NCBI RefSeq assembly: GCF_008329605.1
Contig: NZ_NPKO01000007.1
Coordinates: 124,001-188,000 of the forward strand
Length of the DNA: 64,000 nt
Direction: 5' to 3'
Origin: Mycolicibacterium sp. P9-64
GTDB taxonomy: Bacteria; Actinomycetota; Actinomycetes; Mycobacteriales; Mycobacteriaceae
Of this stretch, positions 8,967-17,368 are shown one piece after another. The notes below the pieces were generated by a model. That model did no database searches. It saw only the letters and a program-made list of their open reading frames with translations, and was not told the origin of the DNA. Both the position numbers and the translations under genes were made by a program. Numbering within the stretch: the stretch's first letter is position 1; each line of letters opens with the position of its first letter.

Positions 8967-9998
8967 ATGCGCATCGGAGTCCTAACCGGAGGCGGCGACT
9001 GCCCCGGCCTCAATGCCGTCATCAGGGCCGTCGTGCGGACGTCCAACGTCAGGTACGGCTCGACGGTCGTCGGGTTCCTCGACGGCTGGCGCGGTCTGCT
9101 CGAGGACCGCCGCATTCAGCTCGCCAACGACGACCGCAACGACCGGTTGCTCGGCAAGGGCGGCACCATCCTCGGCACCGCAAGGGTGAACCCCGACAAG
9201 TTGCGGGCCGGGCTCGACCAGATCAAGCAGACGCTCGAGGACAACGGCATCGACGTGCTGATCCCGATCGGCGGCGAGGGCACGCTGACCGCGGCGCACT
9301 GGCTGTCGGAGGAGAACGTCCCGGTGGTCGGGGTGCCGAAGACCATCGACAACGACATCGACTGCACCGACGTGACGTTCGGCCACGACACCGCACTTCA
9401 GGTCGCCTCCGATGCCATCGACCGGTTGCACAGCACCGCGGAGTCACACCAGCGCGTGATGCTCGTCGAGGTGATGGGACGGCACGCCGGATGGATTGCG
9501 CTCGGCGCGGGCATGGCCTCAGGTGCGCACATGACGCTGATCCCCGAGCAGCCGTTCGACGTGGAGGAGGTCTGCCGGCTGGTCAAGCAGCGCTTCGTCC
9601 GCGGCGACTCCCACTTCATCTGCGTGGTCGCCGAGGGCGCCAAGCCCGCGGAGGGGTCCATGCAGCTGCGCGACGGCGGCGTCGACGAGTTCGGCCACCA
9701 GCGGTTCACCGGGGTGGCGCAGCAGCTGGCCGTCGAGATCGAGAAGCGGATCAAGAAGGAAGTACGCACCACGGTGCTCGGGCACGTGCAGCGTGGTGGC
9801 ACACCGACGGCCTACGACCGCGTGCTCGCCACCCGGTTCGGGGTCAACGCCGCCGACGCCGCGCACTCCGGTGAGTACGGGATGATGGTGTCTCTGCGTG
9901 GTCAGGACATCGGCCGGGTTGCGCTGGCCGATGCGGTCAAGCAGCTCAAGCTGGTTCCGCAGGGCCGTTACGACGACGCCGCCGAATTCTTCGGCTGA
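8967..9998 (+). CDS. pfkA: 6-phosphofructokinase
   Basis: PfkA (343 aa) phosphorylates fructose 6-phosphate, the committed step of glycolysis. Seen: the nucleotide loop GGGDCPGLNAVIR (8-20), IGGEGTLTAA (101-110) and PKTIDND (124-130) with catalytic D128. The Gly in GGEGT together with Lys in PKTIDND is the combination found in ATP-dependent actinobacterial PFKs; PPi-dependent enzymes carry Asp in place of that Gly. ATP use is therefore predicted. A good ribosome site (ggagagga) precedes ATG 8967. It lies between gatA and gatB, as in other mycobacteria. Confidence 0.96.
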   Translation: MRIGVLTGGGDCPGLNAVIRAVVRTSNVRYGSTVVGFLDGWRGLLEDRRIQLANDDRNDRLLGKGGTILGTARVNPDKLRAGLDQIKQTLEDNGIDVLIPIGGEGTLTAAHWLSEENVPVVGVPKTIDNDIDCTDVTFGHDTALQVASDAIDRLHSTAESHQRVMLVEVMGRHAGWIALGAGMASGAHMTLIPEQPFDVEEVCRLVKQRFVRGDSHFICVVAEGAKPAEGSMQLRDGGVDEFGHQRFTGVAQQLAVEIEKRIKKEVRTTVLGHVQRGGTPTAYDRVLATRFGVNAADAAHSGEYGMMVSLRGQDIGRVALADAVKQLKLVPQGRYDDAAEFFG

Positions 9999-10021
9999 CG
10001 GTTCTCCTCCCCGTCTTCTCA

Positions 10022-10079
10022 CCGAGACTGCTGGGAGATCGCAAAATCGGCCGCGACTGCGATCTGGCAGCAGTCTCGG
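10022..10079. terminator. Two-stage palindrome between pfkA and gatB
   Basis: ccgagactgctg (10022-10033) pairs perfectly with cagcagtctcgg (10068-10079), and an inner pair agatcgca (10036-10043) / tgcgatct (10058-10065) sits inside it. No T-run follows. It may end pfkA transcripts or protect their 3' ends. The same two-stage design recurs at 62194-62257. Confidence 0.65.
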
Positions 10080-10115
10080 CGCGGGGCGTTCGGGGCCGCC
10101 ACCTAAGATTGAGCC

Positions 10116-11618
10116 ATGACTGTCGCCTCCCCTGAGCTTCTCGAGTACGACGAGGTCATCTCGCGATACGAGCCCGTCATGGGCATGGAAGTTCACGTCG
10201 AGTTGTCCACCGCCACCAAGATGTTCTGCGGCTGCGCGAACACGTTCGGCTCCGAGCCCAATACGCAGGTGTGCCCGGTATGCCTGGGCCTGCCGGGGTC
10301 GCTGCCGGTGGTCAATGCCGCGGCCGTCGAATCGGCCATCCGCATCGGGCTTGCGCTCAACTGCGACATCGCGCCGTGGGGCCGATTCGCCAGGAAGAAC
10401 TACTTCTACCCCGATCAGCCGAAGAACTACCAGATCAGCCAGTACGACGAGCCGATCGCCATCAACGGCTACCTCGACGTCCCGCTGGAGGACGGCACCA
10501 CGTGGCGCGTGGAGATCGAGCGCGCCCACATGGAGGAGGACACCGGAAAGCTGACCCACCTCGGCAGCGACACGGGTCGCATCGAAGGTGCGACGACCTC
10601 GCTGCTGGACTACAACCGCGCAGGCGTGCCGCTGGTCGAGATCGTCACCAAGCCCATCGAGGGCACCGGTGAGCGGGCACCGCAGATCGCCCGCGCCTAT
10701 GTGACCGCGCTGCGGGATCTGTTGCGCGTGTTGGGTGTATCCGATGTCCGGATGGATCAGGGCTCGATGCGGGTGGACTCGAACGTCAGCCTCAAGGCCA
10801 TCGGGGCGGCCGAATTCGGTACCCGCACCGAGACCAAGAACGTGAACTCGCTGAAGAGCGTCGAGGTGGCCGTGCGGTACGAGATGCGGCGCCAGGCAGC
10901 GATTCTGGATGAGGGTGGCCGAATCACACAGGAGACGCGGCACTTCCACGAGGCCGGCTACACCACGGCCGGGCGCAGCAAGGAGACCGCGGAGGACTAC
11001 CGGTACTTCCCAGAGCCCGACCTGGAGCCGGTGACTCCGAGTTTGGAGCTCGTCGAAGAGTTGCGCGCCACCATCCCGGAGCTGCCGTGGTTGAGCCGCA
11101 ACCGGATTCAGGAGGAGTGGGGCATCTCCGATGAGGTGATGCGCGACCTCGTCAACAACGGCGTCATCGACCTGGTGACCGCTACCGTCGCTGCCGGTGC
11201 AACGAGCGAGGCTGCTCGCGCCTGGTGGGGAAACTTCCTGGTGCAGAAGGCCAACGAAAGCGGAGTGGCCGCATCCGATTTGGCGATCACGCCAGCGCAG
11301 GTCGCGGCGGTGCAGAAGCTGGTCGACGACGGCAAGTTGTCGAACAAGCTGGCCCGCCAGGTCATCGAGGGTGTGCTGGCCGGTGAGGGTGAGCCCGATC
11401 AGGTGATGGCCGACAGGGGTCTGGCCGTGGTGCGCGACGACTCGCTGATCAAGGCCGCGGTCGACGAGGCGCTGGCCGCCAACCCGGACGTCGCCGAGAA
11501 GATCCGCGGCGGCAAGGTGGCTGCCGCGGGTGCGATCGTCGGCGCCGTCATGAAGGCCACCAAGGGGCAGGCCGACGCCGCGCAGGTACGCGAGCTCGTC
11601 TTGGCCGCCTGCAGTTAG
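10116..11618 (+). CDS. gatB: Asp-tRNA(Asn)/Glu-tRNA(Gln) amidotransferase subunit B
   Basis: GatB (500 aa) phosphorylates the mischarged aminoacyl-tRNA and transfers ammonia to it. Visible: GMEVHVEL near the start, the zinc-site cysteines in FCGCANTFG and CPVCLGLPGSLPV, the kinase core with RKNYFYPDQPKNYQISQYD and HMEEDTGKL, and the C-terminal YqeY-like helical domain for tRNA binding (LVDDGKLSNKLARQVIEG). ATG 10116 lies 6 bases after TAAGAT (10104-10109), so the mRNA is probably leaderless. It has its own promoter rather than reading through from pfkA across the palindrome. Confidence 0.97.
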   Translation: MTVASPELLEYDEVISRYEPVMGMEVHVELSTATKMFCGCANTFGSEPNTQVCPVCLGLPGSLPVVNAAAVESAIRIGLALNCDIAPWGRFARKNYFYPDQPKNYQISQYDEPIAINGYLDVPLEDGTTWRVEIERAHMEEDTGKLTHLGSDTGRIEGATTSLLDYNRAGVPLVEIVTKPIEGTGERAPQIARAYVTALRDLLRVLGVSDVRMDQGSMRVDSNVSLKAIGAAEFGTRTETKNVNSLKSVEVAVRYEMRRQAAILDEGGRITQETRHFHEAGYTTAGRSKETAEDYRYFPEPDLEPVTPSLELVEELRATIPELPWLSRNRIQEEWGISDEVMRDLVNNGVIDLVTATVAAGATSEAARAWWGNFLVQKANESGVAASDLAITPAQVAAVQKLVDDGKLSNKLARQVIEGVLAGEGEPDQVMADRGLAVVRDDSLIKAAVDEALAANPDVAEKIRGGKVAAAGAIVGAVMKATKGQADAAQVRELVLAACS

Positions 11619-12241
11619 CCCTTGGCGCCAAGCAGCTTCAGCGCGGCGACGGCGTAGGCCTCCAGCCGCTCACGGGGATAGGTGTCGGGTTCGCTGACGG
11701 CGAGCCTGCCAAGCATCTCGGCGAACGACAGCATGGTGTGCCCGAGCAGTGCCGGGTCGAGGCCTTCCAGGTGTGGCTCGAGGGCGATGCCCGCCTTGGC
11801 TAGTAGCTCGGCCTGAAGCACGATCGACGACCGCGCCTTGCGCAGCGCGTCGCGGTACTCGCGCGGTGCGCTGTCGGGCACGGTGAGGATCAGCCGCCAT
11901 CGTGTCGGATTGTCCAGTGCGGCAGCGAGAAACGCCTTGACGGTCGCTGCGTAGGCGTTGGTCGCGCCGAGGATGGTGAGGTCGTCGGGCATCGCCGCCA
12001 GTACCTGCTCGACGCCGCGTTCGTGTTCGCGGTGCAGTAGCGCGTCGACCAACTCGCCGCGGGTGCCGAACGCGGTGTAGAGCACCGGCTTGCCAACGCC
12101 TGCGGCCTCGGCGACGGCCTCCATGCTCAGCTCGTGCAGCTCGCAGTCGGCGAGCGCGGCCATCGCCGCGTCGAGCAACTGCTCGCGCCGCTGCTCGCGG
12201 GGGAGCCGGGGCGCGTACTTGCGGCGCTGGCGACTGGTCAC
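11615..12241 (-). CDS. TetR-family regulator, divergent to an MpaB-family oxygenase
   Basis: A 208-residue TetR repressor. The N-terminal HTH has EQRREQLLDAAMAALAD and VAEAAGVGKPVLYTAFGTRGELVDALL; the remaining helical ligand domain has no assigned effector. GTG 12241 is preferred; an ATG at 12259 would add six residues and place the start inside the candidate operator arm (12256-12262). The gene overlaps the gatB stop by four bases on the opposite strand. It probably controls the divergent DUF2236 gene at 12325 and itself. Confidence 0.85.
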   Translation of the reverse strand: MTSRQRRKYAPRLPREQRREQLLDAAMAALADCELHELSMEAVAEAAGVGKPVLYTAFGTRGELVDALLHREHERGVEQVLAAMPDDLTILGATNAYAATVKAFLAAALDNPTRWRLILTVPDSAPREYRDALRKARSSIVLQAELLAKAGIALEPHLEGLDPALLGHTMLSFAEMLGRLAVSEPDTYPRERLEAYAVAALKLLGAKG

Positions 12242-12255
12242 GGAGCAATGATACG

Positions 12256-12292
12256 CCACCGTTGTATTGGTGAGGCCTAATTGCTACGGTGG
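12256..12292. promoter_or_regulatory. Candidate operator between tetR and the MpaB-family gene
   Basis: CCACCGT (12256-12262) and ACGGTGG (12286-12292) form a perfect 7-bp inverted repeat, each followed in its own context by TGTTGTAT- or TGTAT-like sequence. It lies in the divergent promoter region. The 23-base spacer is wide for one TetR dimer, so the arms could be two separate sites. Confidence 0.4.
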
Positions 12293-12324
12293 TGTTGTAT
12301 TCGCCGAAGAGTAGAGGTGAGGGC

Positions 12325-13242
12325 ATGTTCGACACAACGACGCCGATCCGGCGCGACGACTACGGGTTCTTCGGGCCCGGATCTCCGAGCTGGAAGGTCT
12401 GGGCATCGCCGACGTCGCTCATCGGATTCCAGCGCTCGGTGGTGCTCGAGCACTTCGACCCCTACCTGGCGGCTGCGGTCGCCGACAGCGCGGGCATCTA
12501 CAGCGATCCGCGGGGCCGGCTCGACCGCACGCTGGCCTACTTCCTCACCGTCGCCGTGGCCGATGGCCGTACCGCGATTGCGGTGTCCGACGCGTTGATG
12601 CGGATCCACGCGAAGGTCAAGGGCGTCGAGCCGATCACCGGCCAGCGCTACAGCGCCAACAACCCCGCCGCCCAACTCTGGATTCACGTCACCGGGTGGC
12701 ATTCGGTGCTCAAGTGCTACGAGCGCTACGGCCCCGGGCCGCTGTCGGCAGACGAGGAGAAGCGGTACTGGGCCGAGTCGCGCATCGCCGCCGAACTGCA
12801 GACGTGCAAGCCCTCCGACGTCCCCGGCTCCCGCGACGAGGTGCGGCAGTACTTCGCCGACGTCCGTGGCCAGCTCTGCACGTCCGAGCACGCAGACAAG
12901 GCGATGAACTATCTGTTGTGGACGCCCCGCGACAAGGGTGTGCGGCTGTGGGCGGGCAGCCGGATGCTGGCCCCCGCGGCCATTGCGACGCTGCCAAAGT
13001 GGATGCGCCACATGGGCAACTTCGATCAGCCTGCCGCCGTCGACGCCGCGGTGACACCCGTCGCCCGTGCCATGGTGCGGGCACTGTCGGCACGCGACCA
13101 ACGGCCCCTTCTCGCGGCAGCCACCCAGCTGGTGCCGCACACCGCTGCGGTGCTGGCTCAGCACCTGAAGGCCGGGGAGCCCGCGTCGCGGCGCACCGTC
13201 ACGCCTGCGGAGGTCAAACAGCGCCAGGCGCAACTCGTCTAG
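12325..13242 (+). CDS. MpaB-family (DUF2236) oxygenase-like protein
   Basis: A 305-residue member of the DUF2236 family, which includes fungal MpaB and bacterial latex-clearing protein, haem or metal oxygenases. Seen: an N-terminal segment with PTSLIGFQRSVVLEHFDPYLA, then AVADGRTAIAVSDALMRIHAKVKG with a helix-borne His, and WIHVTGWHSVLKCYERYG. ATG 12325 follows the ribosome site agaggtgaggg; an in-frame ATG at 12289 lacks one. Paired with the divergent TetR gene. Substrate is unknown; mycobacteria carry many paralogues. Confidence 0.85.
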   Translation: MFDTTTPIRRDDYGFFGPGSPSWKVWASPTSLIGFQRSVVLEHFDPYLAAAVADSAGIYSDPRGRLDRTLAYFLTVAVADGRTAIAVSDALMRIHAKVKGVEPITGQRYSANNPAAQLWIHVTGWHSVLKCYERYGPGPLSADEEKRYWAESRIAAELQTCKPSDVPGSRDEVRQYFADVRGQLCTSEHADKAMNYLLWTPRDKGVRLWAGSRMLAPAAIATLPKWMRHMGNFDQPAAVDAAVTPVARAMVRALSARDQRPLLAAATQLVPHTAAVLAQHLKAGEPASRRTVTPAEVKQRQAQLV

Positions 13243-13847
13243 GTTGCGCCGACGAGTCCCGGCCAGGCCGCGATGGCGGCTTCGGCGACGGCGGACAGCT
13301 TCGATTGGTCTGCGCCGTCGCGTGCCTGGATGGCCATCCCCTGGTTCACCGCGTTGTAGAACGCCGCGATCGTCGCGGCGTTGGCGCCGGGCGGCACGTC
13401 GCCGTCGGTGATGCCCCGTTCGATGCGTTCCCTGAAGTCGGTCTCGGCCGCGAGTCGCCATTCGGCGAGGTGGCCGTGCACGGTGTGGCTGCTCTCGCTA
13501 TAGGTCGTCGCGGCCAGCACGATCAGGCACCCGCGCGGTTTGTCCGGTTCGGTGAACGACACCGCGTTGTGCCGCAGCAGTTCCGCGACGCCTGCCTGAG
13601 CGGTGGGCTGGTCGCGTAGCGCCTTGGCGGCCGCGGCGCCCTCGGTCGCGTCATAGTGCGCGACGGCCTCGCGGAAGAGCGCTTCCTTGCAGCCGAAGGC
13701 CGCGTACAGGCTCGGCGAATTGATGCCCATCGCCGTGGTCAGGTCGGTCATCGAGGCGCCCTCGTAACCGTGCTGCCAGAACACCTCCATGGCGCGATGC
13801 AGCACCTCGGTCCGGTCGAAGGCGCGTGGCCTGCCGCGAGCCGCCAT
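13239..13847 (-). CDS. TetR-family regulator, divergent to an SDR dehydrogenase
   Basis: A 202-residue TetR repressor with the start MAARGRPRAFDR and an HTH at residues ~25-47 (GASMTDLTTAMGINSPSLYAAFGCKEALF). The C-terminal part has FTEPDKPRGCLIVLAAT, typical of the subgroup that controls adjacent short-chain dehydrogenases or small-molecule stress genes. Its 3' end overlaps the MpaB-family gene by four bases. It is divergent from the SDR gene with a 100-base shared promoter region. Confidence 0.85.
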   Translation of the reverse strand: MAARGRPRAFDRTEVLHRAMEVFWQHGYEGASMTDLTTAMGINSPSLYAAFGCKEALFREAVAHYDATEGAAAAKALRDQPTAQAGVAELLRHNAVSFTEPDKPRGCLIVLAATTYSESSHTVHGHLAEWRLAAETDFRERIERGITDGDVPPGANAATIAAFYNAVNQGMAIQARDGADQSKLSAVAEAAIAAWPGLVGAT

Positions 13848-13863
13848 CGGTGAAACCCATTTC

Positions 13864-13926
13864 TGTATCGATCGGCACTGAAAGCCATTGACAGTCTAGC
13901 GCCAAGCGGTAATTATGTGTCGATCA
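13864..13926. promoter_or_regulatory. Candidate TetR sites in the tetR/SDR divergent promoter
   Basis: TGTATCGATCG (13864-13874) and TGTGTCGATCA (13916-13926) match at 9 of 11 positions, with a TAATTAT -10-like sequence between them near 13910. Repeated near-palindromic TCGATC cores flanking a promoter suggest repressor sites. This is based on inspection only. Confidence 0.3.
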
Positions 13927-13947
13927 CTACAAAATAGGAGGATGGAC

Positions 13948-14688
13948 ATGGCCGACGTGGCAGGCAAGGTGGCACTGGTGACGGGCGGAAGCCGCGGGAT
14001 CGGGGCAGCGATCGCGCAGCGGTTGGCCGATCTCGGTGCGGACGTCGCGATCACCTATGGCCGCTCGAAGGAGCGCGCCGACGAGGTGGTCGGCAAGATC
14101 GGAGCCACCGGCAGGCGCGGCATCGCCATCGAAGCCGACAGTGCCGACGCAGGGGCGGTGGTGGCCGCCGTCGAGCGGGTGGTCGCGGAGTTCGGCGCGA
14201 TCGACATCCTGGTCAACAACGCAGGCATCTTTCCCTTCGGCCCCATCGGGGACGTCTCGCTCGAAGAGATCGACCAGGCTCTCAACATCCACGCACGCGC
14301 GGCCTACCTGGCCAGTCAGGCCGCGGTGCGGAATATGCCCGACGGCGGACGGATCATCAGCATCGGTAGCAATCTCGCTGAGCGCGTTCCATTTTCGGGT
14401 GTGACCCTCTACGCGATGAGCAAGTCGGCACTCATCGGCTTCACCAAGGGGCTGGCCCGCGATCTCGGGGAGCGCGGCATCACCGTCAACCTCGTGCAGC
14501 CCGGATCGACTGATACCGACATGAACCCGGCCGACGGGGAGAGTGCAGACCACCAACGCTCGCTGAGCGCGCTGGGTCGATACGGCGAAGCGACGGACAT
14601 CGCGGACACCGTCGCCTTCCTGGCGGGTGCAGGCGGACGCAACATCACCGGCTCGATCCTGACCATCGACGGCGGCACGAACGCCTGA
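13948..14688 (+). CDS. Short-chain dehydrogenase/reductase (FabG-like)
   Basis: A 246-residue classical SDR. Seen: the cofactor loop TGGSRGIG near the N-terminus, NNAG after the fourth strand, and the catalytic Ser-Tyr-Lys in IISIGSN, then YAMSK. The segment after the first loop (TYGRSKERAD) lacks an acidic residue at the end of strand two, which favours NADP(H). ATG 13948 is spaced 7 bases from aggag; an ATG at 13942 is too close to it. The last residues (GSILTIDGGTNA) are standard. The natural substrate is unknown; likely repressed by the divergent TetR. Confidence 0.92.
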   Translation: MADVAGKVALVTGGSRGIGAAIAQRLADLGADVAITYGRSKERADEVVGKIGATGRRGIAIEADSADAGAVVAAVERVVAEFGAIDILVNNAGIFPFGPIGDVSLEEIDQALNIHARAAYLASQAAVRNMPDGGRIISIGSNLAERVPFSGVTLYAMSKSALIGFTKGLARDLGERGITVNLVQPGSTDTDMNPADGESADHQRSLSALGRYGEATDIADTVAFLAGAGGRNITGSILTIDGGTNA

Positions 14689-14700
14689 CGCCGCAGGCGA

Positions 14701-15819
14701 TTACGTGTTGTCGGCGCTGCTGCGCGGGAAGCCGCCCTGCGGGAACAGCGGGAAGACCACGTCGTCGAGTTTCTCGGCGTCACCAGAGGTCTTGTTGACC
14801 GTCGCGCCCCATACGTTGCCGTCGGGCGAGAGCTGCAATGCCCAGACGTGGCCGTGCTGATCCTGGCGGATCACCTCGGGATCGCCTGTGACCGCACCGG
14901 TTTCGGGGGCCAGCCGGACGGCGACGGTCTGCTTGGTGTTGATCAGGTTGACCAGGATCGTGCCGTCGGACGCCGCACAGCCTGCGACACCGGGACGGTC
15001 CGGCCACGTCCACACCGTCGAGACCTTGGAGTCCTTGGTGATTCGCTGTAGCCGGTCGGCGGTGGGCGTCCGGTCGGTGACGTAGAGCGACCCGTCGGAG
15101 GAGTCGATGCACACTCCGCCGCCGGCGCCGAGGCCACTCAGCGCGGTGGTCTGCGGTGCCTGATTGACCGTCGTCGGTTGTTCGATGCGCAGCAGCTTGC
15201 CCGCGAGCGACGCCGGGTCGGCCGCAAGTGCCGGATTGCCCGCGTCGCCGGTCTGCACCGTCAAGGTGGTGGGGCTGGTGAAGATCAGGGAGCCCGCGTT
15301 GCCGGTCGCGCCCTTCGGAATGCCCGTGAGGATCGGCTTGGGCACGTCACCGTCGGCGATCCGGACGACCCGATTGTCGGTCGGCGTGCTGATGTAGGCG
15401 TACATCAGCCGGTCCTGCGTGTACGTCGGCGACAGCACGATGTCCAGCAGGCCGCCGTCGCCGGACGGATCGACCGGGATGACGACCTTGATCTTGGGTT
15501 CGGCGCTTACCGACACGTTCTTGACCGCACCGGTCAGCCGCTCGGCGACCAGGGCGGACTGGCTGTCCGGTCCCATCACCAAGCCGCTGGTGCTATCCAG
15601 GCAGCCCTGCATCACGCCGGGGGCCGGGCAGGCCTTGGGAAAGGGCTTCGCAGGCAACGGAGGTGGAGGAGGAGGCGTCGTGCTCTCGCCAGGTCCCATC
15701 TGCGGTTCTGTGGTGAACGGCTCCGATTGCGCCTCGTTGAATCGGGCGCAACCCGATCCCACCAACAGCGCGGCACACAGCAGCGCCAGCACTCCTCGCA
15801 ACGGCCGCCGCTGTGTCAT
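14701..15819 (-). CDS. lppZ: Lipoprotein LppZ, PQQ-type sugar dehydrogenase fold
   Basis: A 372-residue lipoprotein. MTQRRPLRG is followed by a hydrophobic stretch and the lipobox LVGSGC, then a Pro-rich linker (PPPPPPLPAKPFP). The mature part has beta-propeller blades of the glucose/sorbosone dehydrogenase type: GLLDIVLSPTYTQDRLMYAYIS, AGSLIFTSPTTLTVQTGDAGN, LAGKLLRIEQP. Length and position match M. tuberculosis LppZ (Rv3006). ATG 15819 is chosen because the lipobox then sits ~25 residues in; a longer frame to 15909 has no signal-like extension. Enzymatic activity is not established for the family in mycobacteria. Confidence 0.9.
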   Translation of the reverse strand: MTQRRPLRGVLALLCAALLVGSGCARFNEAQSEPFTTEPQMGPGESTTPPPPPPLPAKPFPKACPAPGVMQGCLDSTSGLVMGPDSQSALVAERLTGAVKNVSVSAEPKIKVVIPVDPSGDGGLLDIVLSPTYTQDRLMYAYISTPTDNRVVRIADGDVPKPILTGIPKGATGNAGSLIFTSPTTLTVQTGDAGNPALAADPASLAGKLLRIEQPTTVNQAPQTTALSGLGAGGGVCIDSSDGSLYVTDRTPTADRLQRITKDSKVSTVWTWPDRPGVAGCAASDGTILVNLINTKQTVAVRLAPETGAVTGDPEVIRQDQHGHVWALQLSPDGNVWGATVNKTSGDAEKLDDVVFPLFPQGGFPRSSADNT

Positions 15820-15947
15820 GCACGCCAGGTTACGGATGCTTCCGCGATGCGCGCCACGCCGGTCGCCGCAGATCGCTCCGCAAATGGGTGCCCGAAAGCG
15901 CCGCGCCAATGCGCGTCTCGCGCATGACTAGCACTTACGCTGGAAAC

Positions 15948-16784
15948 GTGACCAGTACCTCACACGACCCGCGCGCCTGGCAACGGCCCGAAGACATGGC
16001 TGCGCGGCCAGCGTCAGCGCGCCTGGTCGACCCCGAAGACGACCTGCCGTCGGCAACCTACGGCGGTGACTACGAGACCACCGCCATCCCACGCTATGAC
16101 ACCGGGACCCCCAGCCTCGAGCCAAGCGGCTATTCGCTGCTCGGCGAGCCGGAGCCGCTGCCCTACGTCCAGCCCGGCGGCCGGCACTCGGCGATTCCCG
16201 CCGAACCGACTGAGATCGAACCGGACGGCGGTGCCCGTGACCAGGCACGTGTTGCCGGCAGGCGCGGCACCCAGGACCTGGGGCTGATGCTGCTTCGTGT
16301 CGGCCTCGGCGCGTTGCTGATCGCCCACGGCCTGCAGAAGGCGTTTGGCTGGTGGGGCGGATCAGGCCTTGGCGGCTTCGAACAGTCGCTGGCCGACCTC
16401 GGCTACCAGCACGCGAACATCCTCACCTATGTCGGCGCGGGGGCGCAGATCGGCGCAGGGGTGTTGCTCGTCCTCGGCCTGTTCACGCCGCTGGCCGCCG
16501 CCGCTGCGCTGGCCTACCTGATCAACGGGCTGCTGGCCTCGGTGAGCGCCCAGCCCGACCACGGCTACTTCCCGTTCTTCCTGCCCTCGGGGCACGAATA
16601 CCAGGTGACGTTGATCGTGCTGGCTGCCGCGCTGACGCTGACCGGCCCAGGTCGCTACGGCTTCGACGCGGGCCGCGGCTGGGCCCGCCGTCCGTTCATC
16701 GGCTCGTTCATCGCGTTGTTGGTGGGCATCGGAGCGGGCATCGCCGTCTGGGTGTTCCTCAACGGCGCAAACCCGCTCGCCTAG
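15948..16784 (+). CDS. doxX: DoxX-family membrane protein
   Basis: A 278-residue protein with a ~110-residue acidic, Pro-rich cytoplasmic N-terminal region and then four membrane helices: DLGLMLLRVGLGALLIAHG, HANILTYVGAGAQIGAGVLLVLGL, AAAAALAYLINGLLA and a pair near VTLIVLAAALTL. These form a DoxX domain. Rv3005c in M. tuberculosis corresponds by position; it has been linked to a membrane oxidoreductase complex with SodA and SseA. GTG 15948 is preferred because TACGCT (15936-15941) lies 6 bases upstream, typical of a leaderless start; an ATG at 15924 has no ribosome site. Confidence 0.88.
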   Translation: MTSTSHDPRAWQRPEDMAARPASARLVDPEDDLPSATYGGDYETTAIPRYDTGTPSLEPSGYSLLGEPEPLPYVQPGGRHSAIPAEPTEIEPDGGARDQARVAGRRGTQDLGLMLLRVGLGALLIAHGLQKAFGWWGGSGLGGFEQSLADLGYQHANILTYVGAGAQIGAGVLLVLGLFTPLAAAAALAYLINGLLASVSAQPDHGYFPFFLPSGHEYQVTLIVLAAALTLTGPGRYGFDAGRGWARRPFIGSFIALLVGIGAGIAVWVFLNGANPLA

Positions 16785-17188
16785 TCGTACGGGTTTGGTA
16801 CGCGGCCGTCAGTGGCCGCGGTCAGCGCCGGCAGGGTCGAGAAGGTCACCGCGGGAAGCCGGAACTCGGAGCCGTCGTTGCGGCGCGCCAGCGCCCAAGA
16901 GCGCCTGTCGAACCGAATGCCGTCGACGTCCGTCCACGGCACCGTCCGGCTGCTCAGCATCGTCCGCGCCGTGACGGTGTCCCGGTCCGCGACGGTCCGA
17001 TAGCGAAAGATGGCCGCCGATGCGATCACGGGTAGCACCAGAAGCGGGGCGAACCAGACCGGCTGTGCCAGCACCAGGGTCAGGAGGCCGAGCGTGAAGA
17101 ATCCGACCGCGAGATGGGCCATCGGCGAAATCTTGAGGATGACGGGCGTCTTGGCACCCGAAGCTGACGGCGAACTCACGTCGACCAT
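16781..17188 (-). CDS. cfp6: Cfp6-like membrane protein with bacterial PH domain
   Basis: A 135-residue protein (from ATG 17188; GTG/ATG at 17218 would add ten residues). Two adjacent membrane segments (SPMAHLAVGFFTLGLLTLVL and FAPLLVLPVIASAAIF) are followed by a PH-like domain with TVPWTDVDGIRFDRRSWALAR. Position, length and domain plan match Rv3004 (Cfp6) of M. tuberculosis, a low-molecular-weight antigen of unknown function. Its stop overlaps the doxX stop by four bases, and it is divergent from the ilv operon. Confidence 0.85.
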   Translation of the reverse strand: MVDVSSPSASGAKTPVILKISPMAHLAVGFFTLGLLTLVLAQPVWFAPLLVLPVIASAAIFRYRTVADRDTVTARTMLSSRTVPWTDVDGIRFDRRSWALARRNDGSEFRLPAVTFSTLPALTAATDGRVPNPYD

Positions 17189-17214
17189 CCTTGCACTGCC
17201 TCGATTTCGGTCGG

Positions 17215-17316
17215 TCACATTCCCCGGTCGCTTCGCTCCCGCCCTCCGTCACATTCCCCGGTCGCTTCGCTCCTGCCCTCCGACACATTCCCCGGTCGCT
17301 TCGCTCCTGCCCTCCG
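17215..17316 (+). repeat. Three tandem copies of a 34-bp element
   Basis: Three back-to-back 34-bp units lie at 17215-17248, 17249-17282 and 17283-17316. They share cattccccggtcgcttcgct and differ at one or two positions (cccgccc versus cctgccc; leading tc versus ac). The array ends 15 bases before the ilv -35 box. The reverse complement of the unit is inside gatC (7300-7330). Confidence 0.93.
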
Positions 17317-17330
17317 AGGGTCGACGCAAT

Positions 17331-17360
17331 TTGACCTTTGACCAGTACGGCGGCTACCGT
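17331..17360 (+). promoter_or_regulatory. ilvBNC promoter
   Basis: TTGACC (17331-17336), an 18-base spacer and TACCGT (17355-17360) fit a housekeeping mycobacterial promoter. Transcription would start within a few bases of the leader-peptide ATG at 17369, implying a leaderless leader peptide. A second TTGACC overlaps at 17338. Confidence 0.65.
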
Positions 17361-17368
17361 CGACTGCT

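Noticed and set aside
17215..17316. The three 34-bp units considered as a CRISPR array
   Set aside because: The units are directly adjacent with no spacers of separate sequence, there are only three, and no cas genes are present.
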